DNA of 64,000 nt. Source: Candidatus Amarobacter glycogenicus. Its GTDB lineage: Bacteria; Chloroflexota; Dehalococcoidia; Tepidiformales; Tepidiformaceae. Every line of letters starts with the position of its first letter. Positions within the stretch are counted from its first letter, which is position 1. A program made the position numbers and the translations under genes. The DNA is taken from assembly GCA_016719395.1 (NCBI GenBank), contig JADJZF010000001.1:310001-374000 (forward strand). The letters are read 5' to 3'. Below are positions 8,889-17,730 of the stretch, piece after piece. The notes beneath the pieces are model-generated. The model was not told the origin of the DNA. It did no database searches and saw only the letters and a program-made list of their open reading frames with translations.

Positions 8889-8916
8889 ACGGGAGGCACG
8901 CAAGTGCCTCCCGTTT
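8889..8916 (+). terminator. Rho-independent terminator after the FKBP gene
   Basis: Arms ACGGGAGGCAC and GTGCCTCCCGT (11 bp, perfect) flank a GCAA tetraloop and run into TTTT. It sits 36 bp after the FKBP stop codon. Confidence 0.9.
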
Positions 8917-9068
8917 TCGCTGTCCTGGGGCGCGTGGAAAGGCCGGGTAAGGCGTACGGCGCTTTCTCCCGAGTTTCACATCTTCTCCTTATCTAGCGCT
9001 CCTACGGTGATGTCTGTCCGGTGCACAACCCCCTACTCACACCGGCCAGGAAAGAGATACCAAACAAG

Positions 9069-9806
9069 ATGAAGAGCCAGAAACTGCTTTCGCTCGGCGT
9101 CGCCGCCGTCGCCGTTGCCTCGATTGCCGCCGGGAGCCTCGTGTTCTCCGATGGCAGCGACTCGACCGCATCGGCACTGGGCCTGAGCGACAGCCAGGTC
9201 GAACAGATTGCCCTGAACGTCGCCAACACCGCCGAGGCCGACCGCGACGCATACCTCCAGAAGATCGCGGACAACCTCGGCGTAGACCTCGCGAAGCTCA
9301 AGGACGCCATCGGTAAGGCCAACGTCTCCACCCTCGATGAGAAGGTCGCTGCCGGGTCTATGTCCCAGGAGCGGGCCGATGCGATGCGCGAGAAGCTGGC
9401 CAGCGGCGATTCCTTCTTCATGGGCGGCAAGGGTGGACCGGGCGGCCATGGTGGCATGGAGCGAGGCTCCCGTGGCATGTCTACCGCCAGCGCTGAAGTC
9501 GCGAGCTTCCTCGGTCTCGATGCGGCCACGCTCCGCACCGAACTCCAGACCAAGTCGCTCGCAACCATCGCCGGCGAGCACGGAAAGACAGCCGACCAGC
9601 TCGAGGCCTTCCTTGTGGGCGAGAAGCAGGCCGACCTCGCAGAGAAGGTCGCTTCGGGCGACCTGACTCAGTCCGAAGCCGACCAGAAGCTCGCCGATTT
9701 CCAGGCGCGGATCGACGAGGAAATCAACGAAGTCCACACGCCGGGTGCGAAGGGTGAGCATGGTGCTCATTCCGAAGGCGCCGGTACAGCAGCCCCGGCC
9801 CAGTAA
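9069..9806 (+). CDS. Secreted helical protein of unknown function
   Basis: This 245-residue protein begins with a signal peptide (KSQKLLSLGVAAVAVASIAAGS). The mature part is almost wholly alpha-helical, with repeated acidic/amphipathic stretches such as QVEQIALNVANTAEADRDAYLQKIADNLGV in pieces around 45-75, TLDEKVAAGSMSQERADAMREKL and LAEKVASGDLTQSEADQKLADFQARI. A Gly-rich and Met-containing insert (FMGGKGGPGGHGGMERG) lies mid-protein, and the C-terminus is His-rich. The repeated unit resembles DUF2680/YckD-like secreted helical proteins. ATG 9069 is chosen because an upstream GTG at 9021 would put 16 residues before the signal. A strong terminator follows. Confidence 0.75.
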   Translation: MKSQKLLSLGVAAVAVASIAAGSLVFSDGSDSTASALGLSDSQVEQIALNVANTAEADRDAYLQKIADNLGVDLAKLKDAIGKANVSTLDEKVAAGSMSQERADAMREKLASGDSFFMGGKGGPGGHGGMERGSRGMSTASAEVASFLGLDAATLRTELQTKSLATIAGEHGKTADQLEAFLVGEKQADLAEKVASGDLTQSEADQKLADFQARIDEEINEVHTPGAKGEHGAHSEGAGTAAPAQ

Positions 9807-9833
9807 CTCCCTCCTCCGGCCGGGCGCCAGACA

Positions 9834-9866
9834 GAAGGGGTCTCCCTCCCGCGGGGAGACCCCTTC
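9834..9866 (+). terminator. Rho-independent terminator after the secreted helical protein gene
   Basis: Perfect 13-bp arms (GAAGGGGTCTCCC at 9834-9846 and its complement at 9854-9866) surround a 7-base loop. The downstream T-tract is poor (GTCGTC), so termination strength is uncertain, but the stem is long and GC-rich and lies 28 bp after the stop. Confidence 0.75.
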
Positions 9867-9924
9867 GTCGTCCCCAACTCGTCACTACTTGTCGCGCCGC
9901 TGACTCCATTCGCCATGGACTTTC

Positions 9925-9940
9925 TAGAACATGCGTTCTA
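9925..9940. promoter_or_regulatory. LexA (SOS) box upstream of the ImuB-like gene
   Basis: TAGAACATGCGTTCTA is a 16-bp palindrome apart from the central step. It contains GAAC-N4-GTTC, the core of the Gram-positive/Chloroflexota type LexA operator. It lies 31 bp upstream of the ATG of a Y-family polymerase-like gene, the kind of gene expected in an SOS regulon. Confidence 0.8.
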
Positions 9941-9971
9941 ATCTATTCACATCCCGAACAGGAATACTTCC

Positions 9972-10892
9972 ATGCGCATCCTCTCGCTCTTCTTCCCGCG
10001 CCTCGGAGTCCAGATACTCCGCGCCACGCGGCCCGAACTTGCCGGGCACCCGGTCGGGCTGCTCGCCGGGGAAGGCGACGGCGCACTCCTGGCCGCTGCC
10101 TCCGTCGAGGCGACGGCCGATGGTGTCGAACCCGGGATGACCGCGCTACAGGCCCGTCAGCGTTGTCCCGGCATATCGTTTGAACGTGACAACGCCCGTG
10201 AGTGCCTGGAACGGCTTGAGGCCGTTGCCAGCATTCTCCGCACCCGCGCGACACCTAATGTCGCGATCGTGTCGCGAAACAGCGTCGCTGTTGCCCTGGA
10301 CGGACTGGAAGGGCGCTTCGCCGATGAGGCCGCGGCCGCCCAAGCCCTCCTCGTGCTCGTGCGCTCTTGGTCCGGTTTGGATGTGCGCGCCGCAGTCGCA
10401 TCGACAGTGGAAGCGGCGGAGTGCGCCGCGCGGACGGCCCGCCGCTTCCCCGTAATTCGCGAATACCGCCCCGCCGCCAGCACGATGCTTCCGCGACGTG
10501 AGCCGGTAACGGTTTCGGTCACCTGGGAGACCCCCGCAATGGCCGAAGCGGCCCGTTTGCGGCTCTGGAACGCCCTCGCATCGCTCCAGCCGGCGCTCGA
10601 TGCCTACGAGCAGTCGTTCCGGACTGTCCGTGTCGAGGTCGAACGGGGAGCCTGCCGGAGCGCCTTCATCGCTCGTACGTCCCAGCCCATCCATCGCATC
10701 GCTGAGGTGCTCGACCTGCTGCGAGGGCGCGTCGAAGGCGGCGCCCTCGATGGCGTGACCGCCCTGCGTGTGACGTTGGAACAGCCCGGACCGTCGGTAA
10801 GCGTGGTGCCCTGGCGGCCGGCGGTGGCCACCATGCACCAGTTGGCCGCTCCGGCGGTGCCGGTGCAACGGCGGCTTCTGCGCGCAAGCTGA
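9972..10892 (+). CDS. ImuB-like Y-family polymerase homologue, short, probably non-catalytic
   Basis: The 306-residue protein opens with RILSLFFPRLGVQILRATRPELAGHPVGLL, which matches the N-terminus of DNA polymerase Y family/ImuB proteins. In active Y polymerases this position has the I-x-x-D-x-D-x-F metal-binding motif; here the acidic residues are replaced, as in ImuB. EPGMTALQARQRCP corresponds to the G-M-x-x-x-x-A segment of the family, and VALDGLEGRFADEAAAAQAL matches the later palm block. The protein ends well short of typical ImuB length (around 500), so the little finger or RecA-like tail is reduced or missing. A LexA box precedes it. No imuA or dnaE2 partner lies nearby, and a hairpin separates it from the upstream gene. 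Confidence 0.75.
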   Translation: MRILSLFFPRLGVQILRATRPELAGHPVGLLAGEGDGALLAAASVEATADGVEPGMTALQARQRCPGISFERDNARECLERLEAVASILRTRATPNVAIVSRNSVAVALDGLEGRFADEAAAAQALLVLVRSWSGLDVRAAVASTVEAAECAARTARRFPVIREYRPAASTMLPRREPVTVSVTWETPAMAEAARLRLWNALASLQPALDAYEQSFRTVRVEVERGACRSAFIARTSQPIHRIAEVLDLLRGRVEGGALDGVTALRVTLEQPGPSVSVVPWRPAVATMHQLAAPAVPVQRRLLRAS

Positions 10893-10907
10893 GCGTGCGC
10901 AGTCTCG

Positions 10908-11666
10908 CTAGCCGCGGTCTTCCAGTGCGCTGTGGACAGCATCGGCCACGCGCTGGTGGGCGGCGGCAGTGAAATGCAGCGCATCTGAGTAGAGCGCATC
11001 GACATCCGAATCGCGCATGAACTCAGGGTCCACCCAGCCGATCCGCCGTTCGCGGCACAGGCCGCGCATCCGGGCGTTGAAGGCGAGTTGGAACGACCGT
11101 GCCTTCGCGTTCTCTCGTTCGATGGCGCCCGTAAAGGGAAACGACCCGATCACGATGACGCGAGCGTTCTCTTCACGGGCGAGCCGTTCGACCGTTGCCC
11201 GGTAGGCGTCCCAGACCTCCCGGGTAGAAGCCTCGGGAGCTGTCCCGAGGACGCGCCGTGCGAACCAGTGGGCCGAGCGATTCAACCTGGACGCTCTGTC
11301 TGTCGCGTCGGCGGCTTGCCCGCTGCCGGTCTGCGCGTCGAACCAGCGAAAGCGGGCCTCCGCCCAGTCTCCGGCTCTCTTTCCTGCGACGTGCCTGATG
11401 CGGTTGGCGACGGTCCTCATCGAATACGCATAGAGGGTGACGGACAGAATGACGACGTCGGGCGCCGAAGCTCCAAGCTGGCGTTCGAGGTAGCCCAGGG
11501 CGCCGGGAGCCGTGGCGTAGTAGCGCGTGTGCGTCAACGCCCAGGCGGACCCGGCCGTTTCGAGCGACTGCGCGACGAGCCACGGCCACGCGAGTTCGCG
11601 GCGGGCAAGCTGGGAACCGTCGGAGTCGCTTGTACCGAGGACGAGAAGGTTGGGCACGGCTGGCAC
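10908..11666 (-). CDS. SGNH/GDSL-family hydrolase
   Basis: A 252-residue protein with an SGNH layout. Block I is NLLVLGTSDSDGSQ near residues 6-19 (GDS-like serine), and block V is DALHFTAAAHQRVADAVHSAL near the C-terminus with the Asp-x-x-His pair. The central region DVVILSVTLYAYS could be block III, although the usual G-x-N is not clear. RVIVIGSFPFTG is another typical beta strand. There is no signal peptide, so it is probably cytoplasmic. The start is a GTG at 11666. The substrate is unknown; esterase or acyltransferase activity is the family default. It is convergent with the ImuB-like gene. Confidence 0.72.
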   Translation of the reverse strand: MPAVPNLLVLGTSDSDGSQLARRELAWPWLVAQSLETAGSAWALTHTRYYATAPGALGYLERQLGASAPDVVILSVTLYAYSMRTVANRIRHVAGKRAGDWAEARFRWFDAQTGSGQAADATDRASRLNRSAHWFARRVLGTAPEASTREVWDAYRATVERLAREENARVIVIGSFPFTGAIERENAKARSFQLAFNARMRGLCRERRIGWVDPEFMRDSDVDALYSDALHFTAAAHQRVADAVHSALEDRG

Positions 11667-11732
11667 AGTCTGGTGGCTCCGCCAGCCACGGTGAAGCGCT
11701 CCGACGGGCGGTAGCCTCCTATTCGCCAGGCG

Positions 11733-12155
11733 TCAGTCGACCTTGACCTCGATGCTGAAGCTGTCCGCAGGCGCTTGATTGGGTTCGAACGAACGCCGGT
11801 ATTCCATTTTCAGGGTGGACTCGCCCTTCTCGACGGCTCTAAAGGTGAACACCTCCGTGCCGGGGGCTCCGACGACCTGCGTGGTTGAGCCTGCCGGGAC
11901 GAACTTCGGTTCGCCATCGAGTTCGAGGATTGCCGGCTCGGGACCGACGATGACCCATCCATAGCCGGTGCTCGGATTCGACGTTAGCGCCACCACGAGG
12001 GCGCCGCCATTCGCCACCTGCACCGTTTTTCCATTGTCGGCCTGAGTCAGCTGCACCTCGTCCGGCGCTTCGTTGTCGTCCTCGCCGCAGGCGACCGCGG
12101 CGAATCCCAGTGAAAGAGCAGCGAAGACCACCGCCATCGTGAGTGAGATACGCAT
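11733..12155 (-). CDS. Chagasin-like (inhibitor family I42) lipoprotein
   Basis: The 140-residue protein has a lipoprotein signal (ALSLGFAAVACGED, lipidated Cys23) and a mature part matching protease inhibitor family I42: LTSNPSTGYGW is the N-P-T-T-G-Y loop, GAPGTEVFTFRAVEKGES is the G-x-x-G-x-x-x-F region and LKMEYRRSFEP replaces the usual Y-x-R-P-W loop. Chagasins block papain-like cysteine proteases through these three loops. The third loop departs from consensus (R-R-S rather than R-P-W), so inhibitory activity is uncertain. Transcription starts divergently from the DUF5655 gene. Confidence 0.8.
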   Translation of the reverse strand: MRISLTMAVVFAALSLGFAAVACGEDDNEAPDEVQLTQADNGKTVQVANGGALVVALTSNPSTGYGWVIVGPEPAILELDGEPKFVPAGSTTQVVGAPGTEVFTFRAVEKGESTLKMEYRRSFEPNQAPADSFSIEVKVD

Positions 12156-12283
12156 TGGAGACCTCCCGGGCCCATTGTGATCCCTGGGCGCCGGGGATTG
12201 ACTGGCTGCCAGGGATCGGATCGGCGGGCCGTTCGTCCCGAATCCTGTGAAGCGGAGCATCGGGCAGGCTGTAGCATTCGGAA

Positions 12284-12694
12284 ATGATCTGGGCATGCCC
12301 CGCCTGCGGCCGGGAATTCGGCCAGCGCCGTTCTCACGTTTGCGTGCCCGCCCTTTCGGTCGAAACGTACTTCGGCGGCCGCCCGGCACCCGAGCGGGAG
12401 ATCTTCGACATCATCCGCGGCCAGGTTGAATCCCTGGGGCCGTGCATCATTGAGCCGGTAAACGTGGGCATCTTCTTCAAGCGGAAGCGGAACTTCCTGG
12501 AGTTGCGCCCGAAGACCAGGTGGCTTGCGCTGAGTTTCGGGCTCGCTCGCCGCGTCGAGGACCCCAGGATCACGCGGACGTTCGCGTCCACTTCGGGCAG
12601 GACCTACCACACCATCAGGATCCGTGGCCCGGAGGACATCGACCAGCAGGTCCGGGAGTGGATTACCGAGAGCTACCTGGAGTTCTCCGGGTAG
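12284..12694 (+). CDS. DUF5655 domain protein with N-terminal zinc-ribbon-like motif
   Basis: This 136-residue protein starts WACPACGREFGQRRSHVC, a C-x2-C...H-x-C arrangement that could bind zinc (residues 5-20). The rest, from about 35, matches DUF5655: EREIFDIIRGQVESLGPC, VGIFFKRKRNFLELRPKTRWLALSFGL and the C-terminal IDQQVREWITESYLEF. The domain is widespread but uncharacterised and occurs alone or fused to nucleic-acid-related domains. ATG 12284 follows the divergent promoter region shared with the I42 lipoprotein. Confidence 0.75.
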   Translation: MIWACPACGREFGQRRSHVCVPALSVETYFGGRPAPEREIFDIIRGQVESLGPCIIEPVNVGIFFKRKRNFLELRPKTRWLALSFGLARRVEDPRITRTFASTSGRTYHTIRIRGPEDIDQQVREWITESYLEFSG

Positions 12695-12824
12695 CGGGGC
12701 GGGATGCTGAGCCCGATCTCCCCGGGGCGCGAGCAGGTCGCCCGCCCGGATCGCCTGTCCACCTTCGCTTGGTACACTGGAAGGCCAGCCTTTCTCGGCT
12801 GAACCATCCGCCCGAGGGACCGAA

Positions 12825-15526
12825 ATGACGACGCAAACGCCTGGCTCGAACCTTTCGACAGCCTACGAGCCGGCCAGCGTAGAGGGTCGCATCTACCAGA
12901 TGTGGGAGGACGCGGGACACTTCCAGCCGAAGATCGACTTCGGCCGCGAGCCGTACACGATCGTCATGCCGCCGCCGAACGTCACCGGCGAACTCCATCT
13001 CGGGCACGGCCTCGAAGACACCATCACCGATGCCCTCGTCCGCTGGCACCGGATGCAGGGAGACCCGACGCTCTGGTTGCCCGGCGAAGACCATGCCGGG
13101 ATCGCGACCCAGAACGTGATCGAGCGCGAACTCGCCAAAGAAGGCCTCTCCCGCCACGAGATCGGCCGCGAGGCCTTTGTGGAACGCACCTGGATGTGGG
13201 TGCGGAAGTACCGCAGCCGAATCGCCGACCAGCATCGCAAGCTCGGGGCGAGTGCCGACTGGTCGCGCAATACGTTCACCCTCGACCCCGGCATCGTGAA
13301 GGCGGTGCGCACAACCTTCGTCAACCTCTACCGGCAAGGCCTCATCTATCGCGGCCTGCGCATGATCAACTGGTGTCCCCGCTGCGAGACCGCCTTGAGC
13401 GACCTTGAAGTCGATTACGTGGAGATGCCATCGAAGCTCTACTTCATCCGTTACCCGATCGTGGGCGAAGGAGGGATGGCCCTCCCCGCGTCGATCACGG
13501 TAGCGACGACGCGTCCCGAAACCATGGTGGGCGACACCGGCGTGGCCGTGAATCCGAACGACGACCGTTACGAGGAGCGCATTGGCCGAGGCTTGCTCCT
13601 TCCCATCATCGGCCGCGAGATCCCGATCGTCGCCGACGAAACGGTGAAGCCCGAGTTCGGGACCGGCGCGGTGAAGGTGACACCAGGCCACGACCCGAAC
13701 GACTGGGAGATCGGCCAGCGGAACGACCTCCCGGTGATCGTCGCGATGGACCTCAAAGGCAACATGAACGACGAAGCCGGCCCATATGCGGGCATGCCGG
13801 CGGACGAAGCGCGCGAAGCCATCCTCCGAGACCTCGAAGACGGGGCTTCCTCGACCATATCGAGGACTACACGCACAGCGTTGGTGTTTGCAGCCGCTGT
13901 AAGACGGTGCTCCAGCCGCTGCCGAGCGAACAGTGGTGGCTGGATGTGAACAAGGAGTATGAGCGGGGCCACTCGCTCGCCGGCGACGCCATTCGCGCCG
14001 TGACCGAGGGCCGCATCGGCATCGTTCCCCAGCGGTTCGAGAAGGTGTACCTGAACTGGATGGAGAACATCCGCGACTGGTGCATCAGCCGGCAGCTCTG
14101 GTGGGGCCACCAGATCCCGGTCTGGTACTGCGAAAACAAGCACGTGGTCTGTCAGGTGGATGACCCGGCCCGCTGCCCCGAGTGCGGCGGCGCGCTCCGC
14201 CAGGATGAAGACGTGCTCGACACCTGGTTCTCGTCCGGGCTTGCCCCACATGCCGACCTCGGGTGGCCGGAAGACACGGAAGACCTCCGCTACTTCTACC
14301 CCACCGCCGACATGCAGATGGGCTACGACATCATGTTCTTCTGGTGCGCCAGGATGATCATGTTCGGCCTGTACAACATGCGGCACATGGGCGAGGAGCG
14401 GTCGATGCCGTTCCGCAACGTCCTCTTCCACGGCCTCATCCGCGATGCGAAGGGCGAGAAGATGACGAAGTCGCGCGGGAATGTGGTCGACCCTCTGGTC
14501 GCAGCCTCGACGTTCGGCGCCGACGCCTTCCGCTTCGCCGTGCTGACCGGCGCCACCCTCGGTGCCGACCAGAAGTACAGCGATGACCGGCTCGCTTCGG
14601 CCCGGAACTTCGCGAACAAGCTCTGGAACACCGCGCGCTTCGTCCTGATGAAGGTGGGCGACCGCGAGGTGAAACGCCCGCACCCGCTCGACCGCGAGAC
14701 CCTGGCGCTCGAAGACCGCTGGATCCTCTCGCGGCTCGAACAGCTGGAAAGCGATGTCGACTCGCTGATGAAGGCGTACCAGCTCGGTGAATGCGCGCGC
14801 CAGATAGAGGATTTCCTCCGGAGCGAGTTCTGCGACTGGTACATCGAGATGGTGAAGCCGCGCCTCAACGACGGCGACGAACGGCCGTTGAAGGTCCTCG
14901 TCCATGTGCTGGACCACGGGATGCGGATGCTGCACCCGTTCATGCCGTTCGTCACCGAGGAACTGTGGCAGGCGCTGCGCGTTCGCATTGACGATGACAT
15001 GGCCACTCAGCTGATTGTCGCCTGGTTCCCCAGGAGTGGTGGCAACTGGAAAGATGCGGGCGCGGAAGCAGCGATCGAGCACGTCATCGAAGTAAACCGG
15101 ACCATCCGAAACATCCGCGCCGAAAAGAAGCTCGAGGCCGGCGCGCGCCCGAAGGTAGTGCTGCGGGCCGACGGCTATGGGCCGGCCCTGCGTGAGACTG
15201 CCGCTGCGACGAACTTCACGTCGCGGGTGGAACTCGATGTGCTCGACCTCTCGGGCGCGGTGCCGGAGGGCGAGTGGGGGTTCGGGCGCGTCGCGGATAC
15301 GGAGGTGGCGGTCGCACTGCCGCAGGTCGACACAGCTGCCGAGCGTGCTCGATTGGAGAAAGAACTGGCGGAGTCCTCGGCGCACGCTCAACGCCTCGAA
15401 GCGCAGCTCGCGAACGAGACGTTCCGCTCGAAGGCGCCGGCGCATGTCATCCAGGGAATGGAGACTACGCTGGCCGAGACACGGGAGAAGACCGCGGGCC
15501 TGCGGGAGCGGCTGGCGAGCCTGTAG
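12825..15526 (+). CDS. valS: Valyl-tRNA synthetase, interrupted by an apparent one-base deletion
   Basis: A class I synthetase charging tRNA-Val, about 900 residues after correction. The HIGH site is HLGHGLEDTITD near residue 60, and the editing domain includes ATTRPETMVGDTGVAV. The KMSKS loop is GEKMTKSRGNVVDP, and the C-terminal coiled-coil arm (RLEKELAESSAHAQRLEAQL) is complete. The reading frame changes at about 13842-13848. Upstream the frame ends LRDLEDG; downstream the family sequence resumes as FLDHIEDYTHSVGVCSRCKTV one frame lower, so one base is missing in or beside the GGGG run. Both halves are well conserved up to the break, which argues for a sequencing error or very recent mutation. 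No second valS is visible here. Confidence 0.93.
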
Positions 15527-15694
15527 ATGCCGAAGGTCAGAGACGCAGTGCGGATGATCGAGGACGATGGCTGGCACCTGCTACGGACTCGTGGGAGTCA
15601 CAGGCAGTTCGTGCATCCGGCCAAACCGGGGGTCGTCACCGTTCCCGGTCATCCTGACCGAACCGTTCGCATGTCCCAGTGCGCGCGCGCATAA
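15527..15694 (+). CDS. HicA-like toxin fragment or short orphan HicA
   Basis: Fifty-five residues beginning directly after the valS stop codon. VRDAVRMIEDDGWHLLRTRG, then SHRQFVHPAKPGVVTVPGHP, is the HicA double-stranded-RNA-binding-like fold with the catalytic His25 in GSHRQF. HicA toxins are about 60-residue mRNA interferases. Here the usual C-terminus (S-x-x-L-x-x-G-T-L-x-x-I) is replaced by DRTVRMSQCARA, so the last helix may be lost or frameshifted. No HicB antitoxin gene lies on either side. It may be a decaying remnant or a solitary toxin. Confidence 0.65.
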   Translation: MPKVRDAVRMIEDDGWHLLRTRGSHRQFVHPAKPGVVTVPGHPDRTVRMSQCARA

Positions 15695-15757
15695 TCCCGG
15701 ACTGCATCCAGGTGCGCGCCCGATAGCCTGGTGACACGCTGAGTTGGACGTTTGCTG

Positions 15758-16330
15758 ATGCGCCGGACGAGTTTGGTCAGGGCTACGTTTCCGTTGCTTC
15801 TCCTCCTGGTCGCTGGTGCTGGCGTCGCCTGCGGTTCCGGCGACGACGCTCCCGGCCAAACGTCCCTTGCGACAGTCGTGCCAACCAACCAGCCGGCAAC
15901 CCCCGTCCCGCCATCTCCAACTCCCACGGCCACGGCTACCCCGGCCTCGAACCTTTGCAAGTACCTCCCGGCAGGCCCGGCGCCGGGCTCATACCCCGTC
16001 ACTCCCGTGGCCGCGGAAGTCCCGGCGGCGCTCGCCGCCTACTCCGGCGCGTGGGAAGGGCTCTGGGGTGGGGCCGCTACGAACACGAGCGCGCTGGTCG
16101 TGCGATTAGTCACTCCCACAAAGGTGGAGGCCGTCTACGTGTTCCAGGGTGTTACGTCGCAAATGAACCTCACGCCGGGCGCAGGCGATTCTTCCCGGAT
16201 CCTCACCGCATCTGGCGGAGGAGTTACGTTCACCTGGTCCTTATCCCCCGACGGGACGGTCCTGGGTGGGACGCGGACCCAGGGCGGCCAGGGCATTTCA
16301 GTCGCGATGAACCGCTGTACCCTGCCATAG
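15758..16330 (+). CDS. Hypothetical lipoprotein
   Basis: A 190-residue protein with a clear lipoprotein signal (TFPLLLLLVAGAGVACGSGDD) followed by a Pro/Thr-rich linker (VPPSPTPTATATPAS). The mature domain of about 120 residues contains AYSGAWEGLWGGAATNTSALVVRLVTP, a GxWxG start seen in small beta-sheet domains, and alternating hydrophobic strands to the end. Two cysteines (CKYLP and the terminal MNRCTLP) could form a disulfide. I do not recognise a named family. ATG 15758 is preferred to TTG 15752. It stands alone between the HicA-like gene and a membrane protein. Confidence 0.75.
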   Translation: MRRTSLVRATFPLLLLLVAGAGVACGSGDDAPGQTSLATVVPTNQPATPVPPSPTPTATATPASNLCKYLPAGPAPGSYPVTPVAAEVPAALAAYSGAWEGLWGGAATNTSALVVRLVTPTKVEAVYVFQGVTSQMNLTPGAGDSSRILTASGGGVTFTWSLSPDGTVLGGTRTQGGQGISVAMNRCTLP

Positions 16331-16432
16331 GAACAGCGTCCAGGGACACGGTGGGCCGTAGTGACCGCCGTCATAGCCGCCGGCCCGCCGAGGGTTGTAC
16401 GTTCTCCGCAGACTTCCCCCTGGGGGTCAGCA

Positions 16433-16870
16433 ATGTCCAGTGACCAGTCATCAGTCGGTCGACCCATCGGCAGGCTCAACATCGTCACAGGCCTGTTCTA
16501 CATGGCCGCCTTCATGGTCTACGGCTTCATCCTGATCTACCTGCGTGACTTCTCGCCCGACAAGGAGCAGTGGATAGCAGAGAGCCTGGATGGCGACCAC
16601 TTCGAAGCGCGCCTGGCCCACGTCCACGGGAACCTCTTCGCTTTGCTCAACATCACGTTCGGCTTCGTGATGCTCAAGCTCCCCGTTCGGGGCCGGCTGG
16701 GCCTCTGGGCCTCGCGGCTCATCCTGGGGGGGCTATTGATGCCGGTCGGGATACTGGCTGAGGTTTACTTTGGCCTGTGGCCAGTACCCGTCCTGATGGG
16801 CGGCATATCGATACTCAGCGGGACCGTTGCGCTGGGAGTCGCCATCGCCCGGGGGTCCGAACCGGGGTAA
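16433..16870 (+). CDS. Small multi-pass membrane protein
   Basis: This 145-residue protein has about four hydrophobic segments: IVTGLFYMAAFMVYGFILIYL, then LFALLNITFGFVMLKL, LILGGLLMPVGILAEVYFGL and VLMGGISILSGTVALGVAI. A polar loop (DFSPDKEQWIAESLDGDHFEARLAHVHGN) with His/Asp residues lies between segments 1 and 2. I do not recognise the family. ATG 16433 gives a short cytoplasmic N-terminus; an upstream GTG at 16361 would add 24 unlikely residues. There is no clear operon partner. Confidence 0.75.
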   Translation: MSSDQSSVGRPIGRLNIVTGLFYMAAFMVYGFILIYLRDFSPDKEQWIAESLDGDHFEARLAHVHGNLFALLNITFGFVMLKLPVRGRLGLWASRLILGGLLMPVGILAEVYFGLWPVPVLMGGISILSGTVALGVAIARGSEPG

Positions 16871-17014
16871 CAGTGGGCCGCGCGACCAACCGCTTGGGTC
16901 GAGACGGCAGAACTCTCGCCAGTCGCAATGCGGTTCCTGGACGCATCAGGTCTACGTCCGAGGCTGGGGTTATAGCAATCTAGGCTACACTCAGGAGTGA
17001 AGAGGGACGGCACC

Positions 17015-17714
17015 ATGAAAACACGTGTAACGACTGCGGGCGTTGCCATTCTAGTGCTGGGAATCGCCCGATTCTCGGGTGTGTCGCTCGCGGCGATGGC
17101 GGACGCGGCCGGCCGGCCGAGCGAAGAGCAAGGGTACGGCGCTGCGCCTCGCGAGTCGGAACGCTCCGCCGCGACCAGCGCGGAGGGAATGACCGAAGAC
17201 GCGAACGCCTCTGCGGCAGAGCGAACGACGCCCACGGCCGAACTACCGGTTCTCCTGCGCCAGGCCTCCGAGTACGAACGCTCGTTGCTCGAGGATGGAG
17301 TCGTGACCCGTGATGAGCTGCTTGGCGCATTTCAGGCGGCAAATTCGTGTATCGAGTCCGCGCGGCTGGGGCCGGAAGCGTGACAGTCCACGAACCCGAC
17401 CTGCGCGGCGATGAACCACGCTGGCGGGTTCTCATCGCAGGACAAAGCCAGCTTCGATGCCGTGGGCGAAGCCGAACTGGACTGCGTGGAGGAGTCCCAC
17501 AAACCACGTTCTCGCCGGCTGGGGTATGCGTTCGGCGTACGCTGCCGCGCAGCCGCTGCTCGCGGCGACCGCGGACTGCCTTGCGATGCGCGGGTACGCA
17601 GTCGCCCCGGGCGCCACCAGGGTCGAACTCGCTCTCGCGGTGGGCAACCCCGGTACTCCCATCCCGGACTTCTACGCATGCGAAGCCGAGGCGAGCGCCA
17701 AACTGGGGCGCTGA
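17015..17714 (+). pseudogene. Frame-disrupted gene for a secreted or membrane-anchored protein
   Basis: The 5' part starts at ATG 17015 with a hydrophobic segment (TTAGVAILVLGIARFSGVSLA) and reads in one frame to FQAANSCIESARLG before a TGA at 17381. Coding-like sequence then continues in other frames: SVTVHEPDLRGDEPRW at about 17375-17425, back to the first frame for GGFSSQDKASFDAVGEAELDCVEESH to about 17503, and a third frame for HVLAGWGMRSAYAAAQPLL and RGYAVAPGATRVELAL, ending at the TGA at 17712. Three frame changes are needed to make one protein of about 230 residues. The regular cysteines and amino-acid use suggest one ancestral gene. It is either decayed or affected by sequence errors. 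Confidence 0.6.
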
Positions 17715-17730
17715 CGTCCTCGGACCACAC

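Noticed and set aside
13568..15577. Minus-strand open frame of 669 codons opposite valS
   Set aside because: It is antisense to strongly conserved synthetase sequence; long antisense frames are expected at this GC content and its protein has no family features.
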